Numbered from the stretch's first letter, positions 37,954-47,739 are shown. The stretch is 64,000 nt of DNA from Pseudomonas sp. NKUCC02_KPG (GCF_019345465.1 NZ_JAHKRC010000002.1:310001-374000), one strand, 5' to 3'. Numbers and translations are program-made. The notes: a model not told the origin generated them from the letters alone.

Positions 37954-38954
37954 TGACATCGGTAAAGGATTGCATGATGGATACACGTAACTGTACGTGT
38001 GACAGCGCGAGCGTGCGCGATGCTGCCGCGACCTGGTTTGCGCGGGTGCAGGCGCAAACCCTGAGCGTGGCAGAGCAGGCCGAATTTGAGGCCTGGCTTG
38101 CTCAGCACACCAGCCATGAAGTGGAATACCAATGGCTGGCCAGCCTGTGGTCCGCTGCCGACCTGTTGCCCAAGGCCCGACTGCAGGCGTTGTGCGAAGC
38201 GCCGGCACCCAGGCTTGAGCGTCGCTCGTTCCTGGCTTACGGGCTGGCTGCGAGTGTTGTGGCAGCAGTGGCCGGGGCGGGTCTCTGGATGCAGCTGCAC
38301 TCCTCAGCGGGCTACCAGGCAGAGTTCGCCACGGCGATGGGCGAGCGGCGCACAGTGACCTTGCCCGATGGTTCATCCATTGAACTCAATGGCCGCAGCC
38401 AGATACGGGTCAATTTCGAACGCCGCCAGCGCACTGTCGAGCTGCAACAGGGCGAGGGAATGTTCAGCGTGGCCCGGGATGCCGACAGGCCGTTTGTGGT
38501 TCAGGCCGGAGCCGGGCAGGTGACGGTGACCGGTACCCGTTTTGATGTGTTGCGTGAGGGGGACCAGGCTCGGATCGCGGTGGAGTCAGGGCATGTGCGG
38601 GTGCAGGGTGCCAATCCGGACGCAGCGATCAACCTGACGGCGGGGCTGGGTACGGTCGTCGACGCACAGGGGCAGGTGGCTGCCGTGCAGCCGGTCAACA
38701 CTCGAACGCTGACGGCCTGGCGCAGGGGGCAACTGGTGTTTGAGGACGCCACCCTGGGTGAAGTGGCCGCGCAAGTGTCCCGTTATCGCGACAAGCCTGT
38801 GCACGTGAGTTCCCCGGCGATTGCCCGGTTGAGGTTGTCCAGCGTGTTCAAAACCGATGACACCGATGCGCTGCTCAAGGCCTTGCCACAGATCCTGCCG
38901 GTCGCTGTCAGGGCGCGGGCAGACGGCAGCCAGGAAATCATTGCCAGAAAATAA
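37953..38954 (+). CDS. FecR-like anti-sigma/sensor protein
   Basis: 333 residues from ATG 37953. N-terminal DUF4880 cytoplasmic domain (AATWFARVQAQTLSVAEQAE, then FEAWL) binds the sigma factor. One membrane helix lies near residues 90-107 (GLAASVVAAVAGAGLWM). The periplasmic FecR domain follows (TLPDGSSIELNGRSQIRVNF) and ends with an STN-like part that meets the receptor. Middle gene of the trio. Confidence 0.92.
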   Translation: MTSVKDCMMDTRNCTCDSASVRDAAATWFARVQAQTLSVAEQAEFEAWLAQHTSHEVEYQWLASLWSAADLLPKARLQALCEAPAPRLERRSFLAYGLAASVVAAVAGAGLWMQLHSSAGYQAEFATAMGERRTVTLPDGSSIELNGRSQIRVNFERRQRTVELQQGEGMFSVARDADRPFVVQAGAGQVTVTGTRFDVLREGDQARIAVESGHVRVQGANPDAAINLTAGLGTVVDAQGQVAAVQPVNTRTLTAWRRGQLVFEDATLGEVAAQVSRYRDKPVHVSSPAIARLRLSSVFKTDDTDALLKALPQILPVAVRARADGSQEIIARK

Positions 38955-39062
38955 TTGGGCAATCGATTCAGGTTTTTTTCGAGTTCTTCGTCTTCTTGAA
39001 CAACTGCAACTGGTTTTCATTAACAGTCGCTCTCAAGTGCGATCCACAGGGCAAGACTCGAC

Positions 39063-41525
39063 GTGAAAAACAACAATCTTCGTGGGCGACTTTTTTCGCT
39101 TGAAACACCTTTGAGCACTCCAGCTCCTGTTCCCCGAACGCGCTTGCTGCCGCTGGCGTTGGCCCTGGCGGTCAGCGCAGCGATGCCGGGTGCCTTTGCC
39201 GGGCAATCCCGGTCCAATGCCATCCACATTCAGTCCCAGCCCTTGGGTGGCGCATTGAGCCAGTTGGCTCAACAGACCTCGCTGCAGGTGTTTTTCAACC
39301 CGCAACTGGTGGCGGGCAAGCAGGCGCCTGCAGTCGATGGCAACCTGTCGCCCGAGCAGGCCCTGGCGCAGCTGCTGCAAGGCAGTGGCTTGAGCTACGC
39401 GCTGGATGGCGATGCGGTGACCCTGGGGGTGGCGCCAACGGTCAGTGCCGCACCATCCGGCCCGCTGGAACTGGGGCCGGTGGATGTGAAGGTGGTCGGT
39501 AACTGGCTGAGCGATGCCAATGACGCGGTGGTGCAGAATCATCCGGGCGCCCGGACGGTGGTGCGTCGCGAGGCAATGGTCGAGCAGGGCGCGATGAACG
39601 TCAGTGACGCGCTCAAGCGTATTCCGGGGGTGCAGGTGCAGGCATCCAACGGTACCGGCGGCAGCGATATCTCGCTGAACGTAGGCGTACGCGGTTTGAC
39701 TTCACGGCTGTCGCCGCGCTCCACCGTGTTGATCGACGGTATTCCGGCGGCGTTTGCGCCCTATGGCCAGCCACAGTTGTCGATGGCCCCGATCTCGTCG
39801 GGCAACCTGGACAGCATCGATGTGGTGCGCGGTGCCGGCTCGGTGCGTTATGGACCGCAAAACGTGGGCGGGGTGATCAACTTTGTCACCCGGGCCATTC
39901 CTGAAACTTTCCAGGGCGAAGTGGGCACGACGCTGGAAACGTCCGAGCGCGGTGGCTGGAAGCACATTGAGTCGGCGTTTCTGGGCGGCACGGCAGACAA
40001 CGGCATGGGTGCCGCGCTGCTGTACTCGGGGGTCAAGGGCGATGGCTACCGGGCACGCAACAATGACAACGATATCGATGACGTGTTGCTTAAAACTCAC
40101 TGGGCGCCCACCGACCAGGATGACTTCACGCTCAACTTTCACTACTACGACGCCACCGCAGACATGCCCGGCGGCCTGACCCAGAAGCAGTTCGATGCCG
40201 ATCCGTACCAATCGTTGCGCGACTACGACAGCTTCACCGGGCGGCGCAAGGACGTGTCCTTCAAGTACCTGCGCCAGATTGACGACCAGACCCAGTTTGA
40301 AGTCCTGACCTATTACACCGACAGCTTCCGTGGCAGCACGATTGCTGCACGAAACCTGCAGACGCTGGCCTCGTATCCGCGCAGTTACCACACCTTCGGC
40401 ATCGAGCCGCGGGTGTCCCATGTGTTCACGCTGGGGCCCGTGACACAGGAAGTGGGTGTGGGCTATCGCTACCTCAAGGAGGCGATGCACGAGGAGGCCA
40501 GCCAGGTCTTGCTGGTGAATAACGTGCCAGTGCCGGGGCCGGGAGCTGACGGTCATGTGTACCAGGATCGCACCGGAGGCACCGAGGCCAACGCCTTCTA
40601 TATCGATGACAAGATCGATGTGGGTAACTGGACAGTCACTCCGGGTATCCGTTTCGAACGCATCAGCACCCAATGGCACGACCGCCCGGTGCTGGGTAAC
40701 AACGGTGTGCCCGTGCTTGAGAAGAAGCGCAGCATCGACAGCAGCGAAGCCCTGCCTGCCCTGAGCGTGATGTATCACCTCTCGGACGCCTGGAAGCTGT
40801 TTGCCAATTACGAAACCTCGTTCGGCAGCCTGCAATACTTCCAGCTGGGGCAGGGCGGTGTCGGCGATGCGACAGCGGCAGGCCTGCGCCCTGAAAAGGC
40901 CAAGACCTACGAACTGGGTACGCGCTACGACAATGGCGTGTGGGGTGGTGAAGTGACGCTGTTCTACATCGATTTTGCCGACGAGTTGCAATACGTCAGC
41001 AACGATGTGGGCTGGACCAACCTGGGGGCCACCAAGCATCAGGGCCTTGAAACCTCGGTCCACTACGACATGTCGGCACTGGACGCGCGCCTTGACGGGT
41101 TGTCGCTGAATGCGGGTTTTACCTACACCAAGGCGACATCCGAGGGTGACATCCCGAACTTCAAGGGCCGTGACCTGCCGCTGTATTCGCGTCAAGTGGT
41201 CAACTTGGGGGCGCGTTATGTGGTCAACCGCTGGACCTACAACCTGGACATGTTTGCCCAGTCCCAGCAGCACGCGCCCGGCACGGGCGGGGTATATATC
41301 ACTGACCCGACGCCGGATGGCCAGTACGGTGATATTCCGGGTTATGCCACCTGGAGCACCCGGGTGGGCTACGACTTCGGGCCAGAGGCGTCGAACCTGA
41401 AGGTCGGTGCGGGCATCAAGAACCTGTTCAACCAGACGTACTACACCCGCTCCAGCGACAACAACTCAGGCATCTACCTGGGTGAGCCGCGTACATTCTT
41501 CGTGCAGGCGAGTGTAGGGTTCTAA
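39063..41525 (+). CDS. fecA: FecA-type TonB-dependent receptor/transducer
   Basis: 820 residues, GTG start. Signal peptide ends near PGAFAG. An STN signalling domain follows at about residues 60-125 (QPLGGALSQLAQQTSLQVFF), which transducing receptors need to talk to FecR. Then comes the plug (SDALKRIPGVQVQASNGTGG, LNVGVRGLTSRLSPRSTVLI, DGIPAAFAPYGQPQLS) and the barrel ending in VGF. The plug closely resembles the ferric citrate receptor FecA, so ferric dicitrate is the best guess for its ligand. The trio order sigma-FecR-receptor is standard. Confidence 0.9.
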   Translation: MKNNNLRGRLFSLETPLSTPAPVPRTRLLPLALALAVSAAMPGAFAGQSRSNAIHIQSQPLGGALSQLAQQTSLQVFFNPQLVAGKQAPAVDGNLSPEQALAQLLQGSGLSYALDGDAVTLGVAPTVSAAPSGPLELGPVDVKVVGNWLSDANDAVVQNHPGARTVVRREAMVEQGAMNVSDALKRIPGVQVQASNGTGGSDISLNVGVRGLTSRLSPRSTVLIDGIPAAFAPYGQPQLSMAPISSGNLDSIDVVRGAGSVRYGPQNVGGVINFVTRAIPETFQGEVGTTLETSERGGWKHIESAFLGGTADNGMGAALLYSGVKGDGYRARNNDNDIDDVLLKTHWAPTDQDDFTLNFHYYDATADMPGGLTQKQFDADPYQSLRDYDSFTGRRKDVSFKYLRQIDDQTQFEVLTYYTDSFRGSTIAARNLQTLASYPRSYHTFGIEPRVSHVFTLGPVTQEVGVGYRYLKEAMHEEASQVLLVNNVPVPGPGADGHVYQDRTGGTEANAFYIDDKIDVGNWTVTPGIRFERISTQWHDRPVLGNNGVPVLEKKRSIDSSEALPALSVMYHLSDAWKLFANYETSFGSLQYFQLGQGGVGDATAAGLRPEKAKTYELGTRYDNGVWGGEVTLFYIDFADELQYVSNDVGWTNLGATKHQGLETSVHYDMSALDARLDGLSLNAGFTYTKATSEGDIPNFKGRDLPLYSRQVVNLGARYVVNRWTYNLDMFAQSQQHAPGTGGVYITDPTPDGQYGDIPGYATWSTRVGYDFGPEASNLKVGAGIKNLFNQTYYTRSSDNNSGIYLGEPRTFFVQASVGF

Positions 41526-41552
41526 GAGGCCGGTACAGGGGGGATGCTTGAC

Positions 41553-42710
41553 CTAGACGCGCAAGATCCGCCCGCTGATGGCCACGGCCATCAGCATGGC
41601 GGTGATCAGCAAAAAGGCAATGCTCAGGCTGCTGGCATGGGCGATAAAGCCGATGGCCGCAGGCCCTGCCAGAATCCCGGCATAACCCAGGGTGGTGATG
41701 GCCGGCACGGCGATGTTTTCCGGCATCACGGTCTGTTTGCCAACGGCGGTGTACAGCACCGGGACGATGTTTGAACACCCCACGCCCACCAATGCATACC
41801 CCAGCAGCGCCACTTCCCAGCCGGTCCCCAGTGTTGCCAGGGCCATGCCGGCTGCGGCGAACATTCCGCCCAGCACAATCACCTTTCTGGCACCCAGACG
41901 CTTGACGATGGTGTCGCCCATCAATCGACCTGCGGTCATGGTCAGGGCGAACGCGGCATAGCCGAGCCCGGCGTAGGCTTCGCCGATGTTTTTTTCGGTG
42001 GTCAGGAATACCGCGCTCCAGTCGAGCATTGCGCCTTCGGCCAGAAACACCGTAAAGCACAGCAACCCGATAAACAGCACCACGCCGTGGGGCACGGCAA
42101 ACGCCGGGCCGGTGCTTTCGCTGCCATACGCCAGCAGGTGGGGAGCGGCTTTGAGCAAGGCTGCGAGGATCAGCACAATCACCACGACAATCGCCCACAG
42201 GGGTGACAGGCCCAACGCAAGCAGCGCGCTGACACCGGCAGCACCGGCAATCCCGCCCACACTGAACAAGCCATGAAAGCCAGACATCATGTTGCGTCCG
42301 CTGGCGCGTTCAACGATTACGGCCTGCAGGTTGACGGTAGAGTCGACGGCGCCCAGCCCTGCACCAAATACAAACAGCGTCGCGATCAGCAGCGCCAGGG
42401 AACTGGCAGTCGCCAAGAGCGGCAGCGCGAGGCAGATCAGCAGGGTTCCACCGATCAATACCCGCCTGCAGCCAAAGCGCGTGGCCAGAATTCCGGCGAT
42501 GGGCATGGCCAGGATGGAGCCTGCGCCCAGACACAGCAGTAACAGCCCCAGGGTGGCCTCATCCAGCCCGGCCCGCGCTTTGGCATAGGGCACCAGTGGC
42601 GCCCAGGCCGCGAGCCCGAAACCGGCGATAAAAAAGGCAATGCGGGTCGACATTTGTTCGAGACGCCCCGGCACAAGGGGCATTTGGGTGTTGATGGCGG
42701 TCATGGTCAT
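41553..42710 (-). CDS. YbjJ-like MFS transporter
   Basis: About 385 residues with twelve helices. It resembles E. coli YbjJ (FFIAGFGLAAWAPLVPYAKA, DSTVNLQAVIVER, GFHGLFSVGGIAGAAGVSAL). ATG 42710 begins the conserved part; a second ATG two codons later is equally possible. The substrate is unknown. It is divergent from ridA. Confidence 0.82.
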   Translation of the reverse strand: MTMTAINTQMPLVPGRLEQMSTRIAFFIAGFGLAAWAPLVPYAKARAGLDEATLGLLLLCLGAGSILAMPIAGILATRFGCRRVLIGGTLLICLALPLLATASSLALLIATLFVFGAGLGAVDSTVNLQAVIVERASGRNMMSGFHGLFSVGGIAGAAGVSALLALGLSPLWAIVVVIVLILAALLKAAPHLLAYGSESTGPAFAVPHGVVLFIGLLCFTVFLAEGAMLDWSAVFLTTEKNIGEAYAGLGYAAFALTMTAGRLMGDTIVKRLGARKVIVLGGMFAAAGMALATLGTGWEVALLGYALVGVGCSNIVPVLYTAVGKQTVMPENIAVPAITTLGYAGILAGPAAIGFIAHASSLSIAFLLITAMLMAVAISGRILRV

Positions 42711-42850
42711 CCTTGGAATACGGGCTGTGGTGCGGTGCGGCGTGACATCCTTGCATATTTGCAGCCGGTGTCGCGAGGGCGCTGGCACAGGGGTTTGCGA
42801 GAGTGGTTGAATAGCGCGCTGCTCACTCAACTGCCTATGGTGCGTATTTT

Positions 42851-43273
42851 ATGGATAAGAACTCTAACCCTGCAGTGCAATTGCTCAACCCGGCCGGCCT
42901 GTATGACCCTGCACCCAACGGCTATTCCCATGTTGCCCGCCTGGCACCCAATGTGCGCCTGGTGTACACCGCAGGCCAGGGTGGTGAGAACGCCGACAGC
43001 CAGTTGTCACCCGACTTCGCCGAACAGGTGCGCCAGGCATTTGCCAACCTGCAGATTGCCCTGGCAGCAGCTGATGCGCAGATCAAGGACGTGGCCAAGA
43101 TCACCGTACTGATCGTGGATCACAGCATGGAGAGGTTGCAGATTCTGGGCGCTGAAGTGGCGCGGGTGTGGGGCGCGCTGCCAGCACCGGCCTGCACCTT
43201 GATCCCGGTGCCGCGGTTGGCGCTGGACGAGATGTTGTTCGAGGTTGAGGCCGTGGCGGCAGTAGCCGTGTGA
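42851..43273 (+). CDS. RidA/YjgF-family protein
   Basis: 140 residues. Family pattern: GGYSHVARLAPN-like start, TAGQGGENAD, QVRQAFANLQIALAAADAQI, KITVLIVDHS and PAPACTLIPVPRLA, with the Arg and Glu near the end (LFEVEAVA). Members hydrolyse reactive enamine/imine intermediates or have other imine-like substrates. This paralogue is longer and more divergent than canonical RidA. Confidence 0.85.
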   Translation: MDKNSNPAVQLLNPAGLYDPAPNGYSHVARLAPNVRLVYTAGQGGENADSQLSPDFAEQVRQAFANLQIALAAADAQIKDVAKITVLIVDHSMERLQILGAEVARVWGALPAPACTLIPVPRLALDEMLFEVEAVAAVAV

Positions 43274-43283
43274 GATGTTCACA

Positions 43284-43350
43284 TGTGGGAGCGGGCTTGC
43301 TCGTGATAGCAGCACCTCGGTGATTCAGGTACACCAAGCCCGCTCCCGCA
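43284..43350. repeat. REP-type inverted pair
   Basis: TGTGGGAGCGGGCTTGCTCG and a divergent reverse copy (AAGCCCGCTCCCGCA) flank about 35 bases between the convergent ridA and uvrB genes. Confidence 0.8.
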
Positions 43351-43356
43351 GGAGGG

Positions 43357-45372
43357 TCACACCTGCAACAAGCGCTCCCTGAGCTTGCCGATTTCATCGC
43401 GCATTTGCGCGGCGGCCTCGAACTCCAGGTCTCGGGCCAGGGCATACATTTTTTCTTCCAGCTGGCGTATGCGCTTGCTGATCTCGCTCGGCGAGCGCAG
43501 TTCGTTTTCGTACTTGGCGTTTTCTTCGGCGGCTTTGGCCATACCTTTGCGCTTTTTACTGCGCGAACCCGGTACGACCGCACCTTCCATAATGTCGGCA
43601 ACGTCCTTGAACACACCTTTGGGGGTGATGCCGTTGGCGAGGTTGAAGGCGATCTGTTTCTCGCGACGACGCTCGGTTTCGCCAATGGCCCGCTCCATCG
43701 ACCCGGTGATCCGGTCCGCATAGAGAATCGCCCGGCCATTGAGGTTGCGCGCCGCGCGGCCAATGGTCTGGATCAATGAGCGCTCTGAACGCAGGAAGCC
43801 TTCCTTGTCGGCATCGAGAATCGCTACCAGCGACACTTCGGGCATGTCCAGGCCTTCACGCAGCAGGTTGATGCCCACCAGCACATCAAACACGCCCAGG
43901 CGCAGGTCGCGAATGATCTCGACCCGTTCCACGGTGTCGATGTCCGAGTGTAGGTAACGCACGCGCACGCCGTGGTCGGCCAGGTAGTCGGTCAGGTCTT
44001 CAGACATGCGTTTGGTCAACGTGGTGACCAGTACCCGCTCTTCCAGCGCGACCCGCTTGGCAATCTCGGACAGCAAGTCGTCCACCTGGGTCAGTGCAGG
44101 GCGAATTTCAATTTGCGGGTCGACCAGGCCGGTCGGACGCACCACTTGCTCGACCACACGGCCCGCGTGCTCAGCTTCGTAATTGCCGGGGGTGGCCGAG
44201 ACGAAAATCGTTTGCGGGCTGATGCGCTCCCATTCATCAAAGCGCATCGGCCGGTTGTCCAGTGCCGAAGGCAGGCGGAAGCCGTACTCCACCAGAGTCT
44301 CTTTACGCGAGCGGTCGCCTTTGTACATGGCGCCTACCTGCGGCACGCTGACGTGGGACTCGTCGATGACCAGCAAGGCATCCGCCGGCAGGTAGTCGAA
44401 CAGGGTCGGTGGCGGCGCACCGGATTCGCGGCCCGAAAGGTAGCGCGAGTAGTTTTCGATACCGTTGCAGTAACCCAGCTCCATGATCATTTCCAGATCG
44501 AATCGGGTGCGCTGTTCCAGTCGCTGGGCTTCGACCAGCTTATTATTGGCGCGCAGGTACTCAAGACGCTCCTTGAGTTCCTCCTTGATGCCTTCGACGG
44601 CGTCCAGCAGGGTTTCGCGCGGGGTCACATAGTGGCTTTTGGGATAGAAGGTAAAGCGCGGCATCTTGCGGATGACTTCGCCGGTCAGCGGGTCAAAGGC
44701 GCTGATACTTTCGACTTCATCATCGAACAGCTCGATGCGCACGGCTTCCAGGTCCGACTCTGCCGGGTAAATGTCGATCACATCGCCACGCACCCGAAAC
44801 GTCGAACGGGCGAAATCCATGTCATTGCGGGTGTATTGCAGGTCGGCCAGGCGGCGCAGCAGCTCACGCTGGTCCAGTTTGTCCCCGCGATCGACGTGCA
44901 ACACCATCTTCAGATAGGTTTCAGGGCTGCCCAAACCATAAATGCACGACACCGTGGTCACGATAATCGCGTCCTTGCGCTCCAGCAGCGCCTTGGTCGC
45001 GGACAGGCGCATCTGTTCGATGTGGTCGTTGATCGAGGCGTCTTTCTCGATAAAGGTATCGGAGGAGGGCACGTAGGCTTCGGGCTGGTAGTAGTCGTAG
45101 TACGAAACGAAGTACTCCACGGCGTTGTTCGGAAAGAACGACTTGAACTCACCATACAGCTGAGCTGCCAGGGTTTTGTTGGGCGCCAGTACCAGCGTGG
45201 GGCGATTCACGTGGGCGATCACGTTGGCGATGCTGAAGGTTTTGCCTGAGCCCGTTACCCCGAGCAGGGTCTGGTGCGACAGACCGGCTTCGATGCCTTC
45301 GATCATCTGACGAATGGCTTCGGGTTGATCACCCGCAGGCTCGAAGCGGGTAACAAGCTGGAAATCGGACAT
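43357..45372 (-). CDS. uvrB: Excinuclease ABC subunit UvrB
   Basis: 671 residues, normal length. P-loop [10 protein letters not shown] near residue 39, the beta-hairpin region [20 protein letters not shown], Walker B VIDESHV, helicase motif [11 protein letters not shown] and the C-terminal UVR domain ([20 protein letters not shown]) that binds UvrC. It verifies DNA damage in nucleotide excision repair. Single gene with a divergent neighbour; REP hairpins lie behind it. Confidence 0.97.
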   Translation of the reverse strand: MSDFQLVTRFEPAGDQPEAIRQMIEGIEAGLSHQTLLGVTGSGKTFSIANVIAHVNRPTLVLAPNKTLAAQLYGEFKSFFPNNAVEYFVSYYDYYQPEAYVPSSDTFIEKDASINDHIEQMRLSATKALLERKDAIIVTTVSCIYGLGSPETYLKMVLHVDRGDKLDQRELLRRLADLQYTRNDMDFARSTFRVRGDVIDIYPAESDLEAVRIELFDDEVESISAFDPLTGEVIRKMPRFTFYPKSHYVTPRETLLDAVEGIKEELKERLEYLRANNKLVEAQRLEQRTRFDLEMIMELGYCNGIENYSRYLSGRESGAPPPTLFDYLPADALLVIDESHVSVPQVGAMYKGDRSRKETLVEYGFRLPSALDNRPMRFDEWERISPQTIFVSATPGNYEAEHAGRVVEQVVRPTGLVDPQIEIRPALTQVDDLLSEIAKRVALEERVLVTTLTKRMSEDLTDYLADHGVRVRYLHSDIDTVERVEIIRDLRLGVFDVLVGINLLREGLDMPEVSLVAILDADKEGFLRSERSLIQTIGRAARNLNGRAILYADRITGSMERAIGETERRREKQIAFNLANGITPKGVFKDVADIMEGAVVPGSRSKKRKGMAKAAEENAKYENELRSPSEISKRIRQLEEKMYALARDLEFEAAAQMRDEIGKLRERLLQV

Positions 45373-45695
45373 GAAGGACCTCGGGGTTTGCTTCTATAAA
45401 GGCAGTGGCCCTTATAAGCGCATGCGACTCAAGCCGCAGGAAAAAACAGGATATGGGTAAATATGGAGGTGATGCCTGACTGTTTCAAGGCGCTGCTCTG
45501 ACACGGCCATCCTGGCAAAGATTGCAATTGGACCAGTGGCCTGAAAATAAACTCAAATTCTTGGCCAAAACCGGTAATAGCCTGTTGCCCGAATCGTGAT
45601 CGGGCTTATACTTGCTCCCCGTTTGTGCACCGCTCTAGTGCAATCGGCTGGAGCGTTGTCACCCCCTCCATTCTCCATTCAGAGCCGCCGTAATA
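45373..45695. other. Divergent intergenic region uvrB/tyrB
   Basis: 323 bases without a gene. It holds the uvrB promoter side and the promoter of the aminotransferase (45585-45612). No clear LexA box was recognised. Confidence 0.5.
45585..45612 (+). promoter_or_regulatory. Sigma-70 promoter of aminotransferase gene
   Basis: TTGCCC and TATACT are separated by 16 bases; the start lies 84 bases downstream of the -10. Confidence 0.6.
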
Positions 45696-46892
45696 ATGAG
45701 CCTGTTCTCCGCTGTCGAAATGGCACCACGCGATCCTATCCTGGGCCTCAACGAAGCATTTAACGCCGATACCCGTACCAGCAAAGTGAATCTGGGGGTT
45801 GGTGTTTACTGCAACGAAGAGGGACGAATTCCGCTCTTGCGTGCCGTTGTCGAAGCCGAAACGATTCGGGTTGCTCAGCATGCGTCGCGCGGCTACTTGC
45901 CGATCGACGGTATTGCTGCCTACGACCAAGCTGTTCAGAAACTGCTGTTTGGCGCCGAGTCGCCACTGCTGGCTGCTGGCCGAGTGATCACCACTCAAGC
46001 CGTGGGCGGTACTGGCGCGCTGAAAATCGGTGCTGACTTCCTCAAGCAACTGCAGCCAAATGCTGTGGTCGCTATCAGCGATCCAAGCTGGGAAAACCAC
46101 CGTGCCCTGTTCGAAACCGCGGGCTTCCCGGTTCAGAACTATCGCTACTACGACGCTGCCAGCCATGACGTCAACCGTGCCGGCATGCTCGAAGACCTCA
46201 ATGCCTTGCCAGCCGGTTCCATCGTTGTGCTGCACGCGTGCTGCCACAACCCGACCGGTGTCGACCTGACCCCGGCCGACTGGCAGAACGTGCTGGACGT
46301 GGTCAAGGCCAAGGGCCTGATCCCGTTCCTGGACATGGCGTACCAGGGCTTTGGCGACGGCATCGACGAAGACGCCGCGGCAGTGCGCCTGTTCGCTGAG
46401 TCGGGCCTGAGCTTCTTTGTTTCCAGCTCGTTCTCCAAGTCGTTCTCGCTGTATGGCGAGCGTGTAGGCGCACTGTCGATCATCACCGAGTCCAAGGAAG
46501 AGAGCGCTCGCGTTCTGTCCCAGGTCAAGCGTGTGATCCGCACCAACTACTCCAACCCGCCAACCCACGGTGCAACCATCGCCGCTGCAGTGCTCAACAG
46601 CCCAGAGCTGCGTGCCATGTGGGAAGAAGAACTGGCCGAAATGCGCCTGCGCATTCGCGGCATGCGTCTGCAAATGGTGGAGCTGCTGTCGAAAAAGGCT
46701 CCTGGGCATGATTTCAGCTTTGTGGCGCGTCAGCGCGGCATGTTCTCGTACTCCGGCCTGACTGTTGAACAAGTGACGCGCCTGCGTACCGAGTTCGGCA
46801 TCTACGCCCTGGACACCGGCCGAATCTGCGTTGCTTCCTTGAATCAGCGCAACATTGAAGCCGTAACCGACGCCATTGTTCAGGTCATCTGA
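45696..46892 (+). CDS. tyrB: Aromatic amino acid aminotransferase
   Basis: 398 residues, fold-type I aspartate/aromatic aminotransferase. N-terminal APRDPILGLNEAFNADTR, substrate-loop LGVGVYCNEEGRIPLLRAV, HNPTGVDLT, PLP lysine in SSSFSKSFSLYGERVGAL near residue 247, and the C-terminal arginine block GRICVASLN. It transfers amino groups between aromatic amino acids and 2-oxoglutarate. In Pseudomonas a close homologue is phhC. Confidence 0.93.
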   Translation: MSLFSAVEMAPRDPILGLNEAFNADTRTSKVNLGVGVYCNEEGRIPLLRAVVEAETIRVAQHASRGYLPIDGIAAYDQAVQKLLFGAESPLLAAGRVITTQAVGGTGALKIGADFLKQLQPNAVVAISDPSWENHRALFETAGFPVQNYRYYDAASHDVNRAGMLEDLNALPAGSIVVLHACCHNPTGVDLTPADWQNVLDVVKAKGLIPFLDMAYQGFGDGIDEDAAAVRLFAESGLSFFVSSSFSKSFSLYGERVGALSIITESKEESARVLSQVKRVIRTNYSNPPTHGATIAAAVLNSPELRAMWEEELAEMRLRIRGMRLQMVELLSKKAPGHDFSFVARQRGMFSYSGLTVEQVTRLRTEFGIYALDTGRICVASLNQRNIEAVTDAIVQVI

Positions 46893-46902
46893 AAAATCCA
46901 TG

Positions 46903-46930
46903 GAGAAGTCATCGAAAGTGTTGACTTCTC
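46903..46930 (+). terminator. Hairpin after tyrB overlapping tRNA promoter
   Basis: Perfect nine-base stem GAGAAGTCA/TGACTTCTC with a ten-base loop, 11 bases after the stop. The right arm contains the -35 box of the following tRNA gene. Confidence 0.65.
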
Positions 46931-46948
46931 TATTTATATCAGTAAGAT
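46921..46948 (+). promoter_or_regulatory. tRNA-Asn promoter
   Basis: TTGACT, 16 bases, TAAGAT; the mature tRNA begins nine bases after the -10. Confidence 0.65.
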
Positions 46949-46957
46949 AGACGCCAT

Positions 46958-47033
46958 TCCGCGATAGCTCAGTTGGTAGAGCAAATGACTGTTAATCATT
47001 GGGTCCCTGGTTCGAGTCCAGGTCGTGGAGCCA
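46958..47033 (+). tRNA. tRNA-Asn (GTT)
   Basis: 76 bases with encoded CCA. Acceptor TCCGCGA pairs with TCGTGGA; the D-arm has GCTCAGTTGGTAGAGC; the anticodon GTT lies in GACTGTTAATC; the T-loop is GGTTCGAGTCC. No duplicated 3' end was seen elsewhere in the window. Confidence 0.97.
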
Positions 47034-47040
47034 GATAGTA

Positions 47041-47071
47041 AAAAAGCCGCTAGCGATAGCGGCTTTTTTTT
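47041..47071 (+). terminator. Rho-independent terminator of tRNA-Asn
   Basis: Long stem AAAAAGCCGCTA/TAGCGGCTTTTT with a four-base loop and a T-run, seven bases after the tRNA. Confidence 0.93.
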
Positions 47072-47131
47072 GCCTGAAATTTGGTGTATTGCGACCAGAG
47101 TCAACTCTGAAATTCTTGGGGACAGTGGGTT

Positions 47132-47416
47132 TTACCACGTGTTGGGCGGGAGTCGGCGGGTGTGGAAAATTCGTAATACCTGCAATTTACCAAGACGAAT
47201 CCGATAGGGGATTACATAAGGCAAGTCGGGCAGTGGCCACTCTCGGGTGCCTGGCAATCGGCCTTCATGGCCCATTGATGGAAACTGTGAAAGCTGTTCA
47301 ACGCTGGCCTTGATGGTTTTGACGAATCGGGCCGCCGCGTGGGGGTTGTCCTTGGCTATGTAGCGTGCCTCGTCATCCAGATTTTTGAGTGCCGTGCGCA
47401 GCCACTCAACCTTCAT
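47132..47416 (-). CDS. parE: RelE/ParE-family toxin
   Basis: 94 residues: the start MKVEWLRTALKNLDDEARYI is typical of ParE, and VIPYRIRLGKLQVLRIFHTR is the family's C-terminal strand-and-Arg/His block. It overlaps the antitoxin gene by 11 bases in antitoxin-first order. ParE members poison gyrase; RelE members cut mRNA; the sequence is closer to ParE. Confidence 0.87.
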   Translation of the reverse strand: MKVEWLRTALKNLDDEARYIAKDNPHAAARFVKTIKASVEQLSQFPSMGHEGRLPGTREWPLPDLPYVIPYRIRLGKLQVLRIFHTRRLPPNTW

Positions 47417-47645
47417 GGACGGACCATTTGTTAAGCGTGGCGGTGACTTCCTCATCGGTAGCAAAGTCGCCTGCATCTGCTTCTTCCAGTGCCTGCTGGA
47501 TCTCGGCTATCTGCCACGCCTCACGTGCCAGATAATCCCGCAGCGCATCGACGGCCAGAAACGATTTACTGCGGCCTGTGGCTTTTGCCAAATTGGCGAG
47601 GGTGTCGGCCATTTCGTCAGGCAGGCGTATAGACATAACGGACAT
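47406..47645 (-). CDS. Ribbon-helix-helix antitoxin
   Basis: 79 residues. N-terminal ribbon-helix-helix (MSIRLPDEMADTLANLAKAT, GRSKSFLAVDALRDYL) binds DNA; the acidic C-terminus (EEADAGDFATDEEVTATLNK) should wrap the toxin. A palindromic operator lies just upstream, as usual for self-repressed modules. Confidence 0.87.
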   Translation of the reverse strand: MSVMSIRLPDEMADTLANLAKATGRSKSFLAVDALRDYLAREAWQIAEIQQALEEADAGDFATDEEVTATLNKWSVHEG

Positions 47646-47654
47646 GGGAGCCTC

Positions 47655-47687
47655 GGTGTAGTGATGTGTAATACAACATACTACACC
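47655..47687. promoter_or_regulatory. Toxin-antitoxin operator
   Basis: Inverted repeat GGTGTAGT...ACTACACC with an inner pair ATGT...ACAT, ten bases upstream of the antitoxin start. Probable autorepression site covering the promoter. Confidence 0.65.
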
Positions 47688-47739
47688 GACATACATCCAC
47701 ATCAGTAACCGGTCATCGGGCCCCGCTAACACCTTGAAT

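Noticed and set aside
43972..45249. Plus-strand frame of 425 codons opposite uvrB
   Set aside because: Shadow of uvrB, whose P-loop, beta-hairpin and UVR domain read intact on the minus strand.
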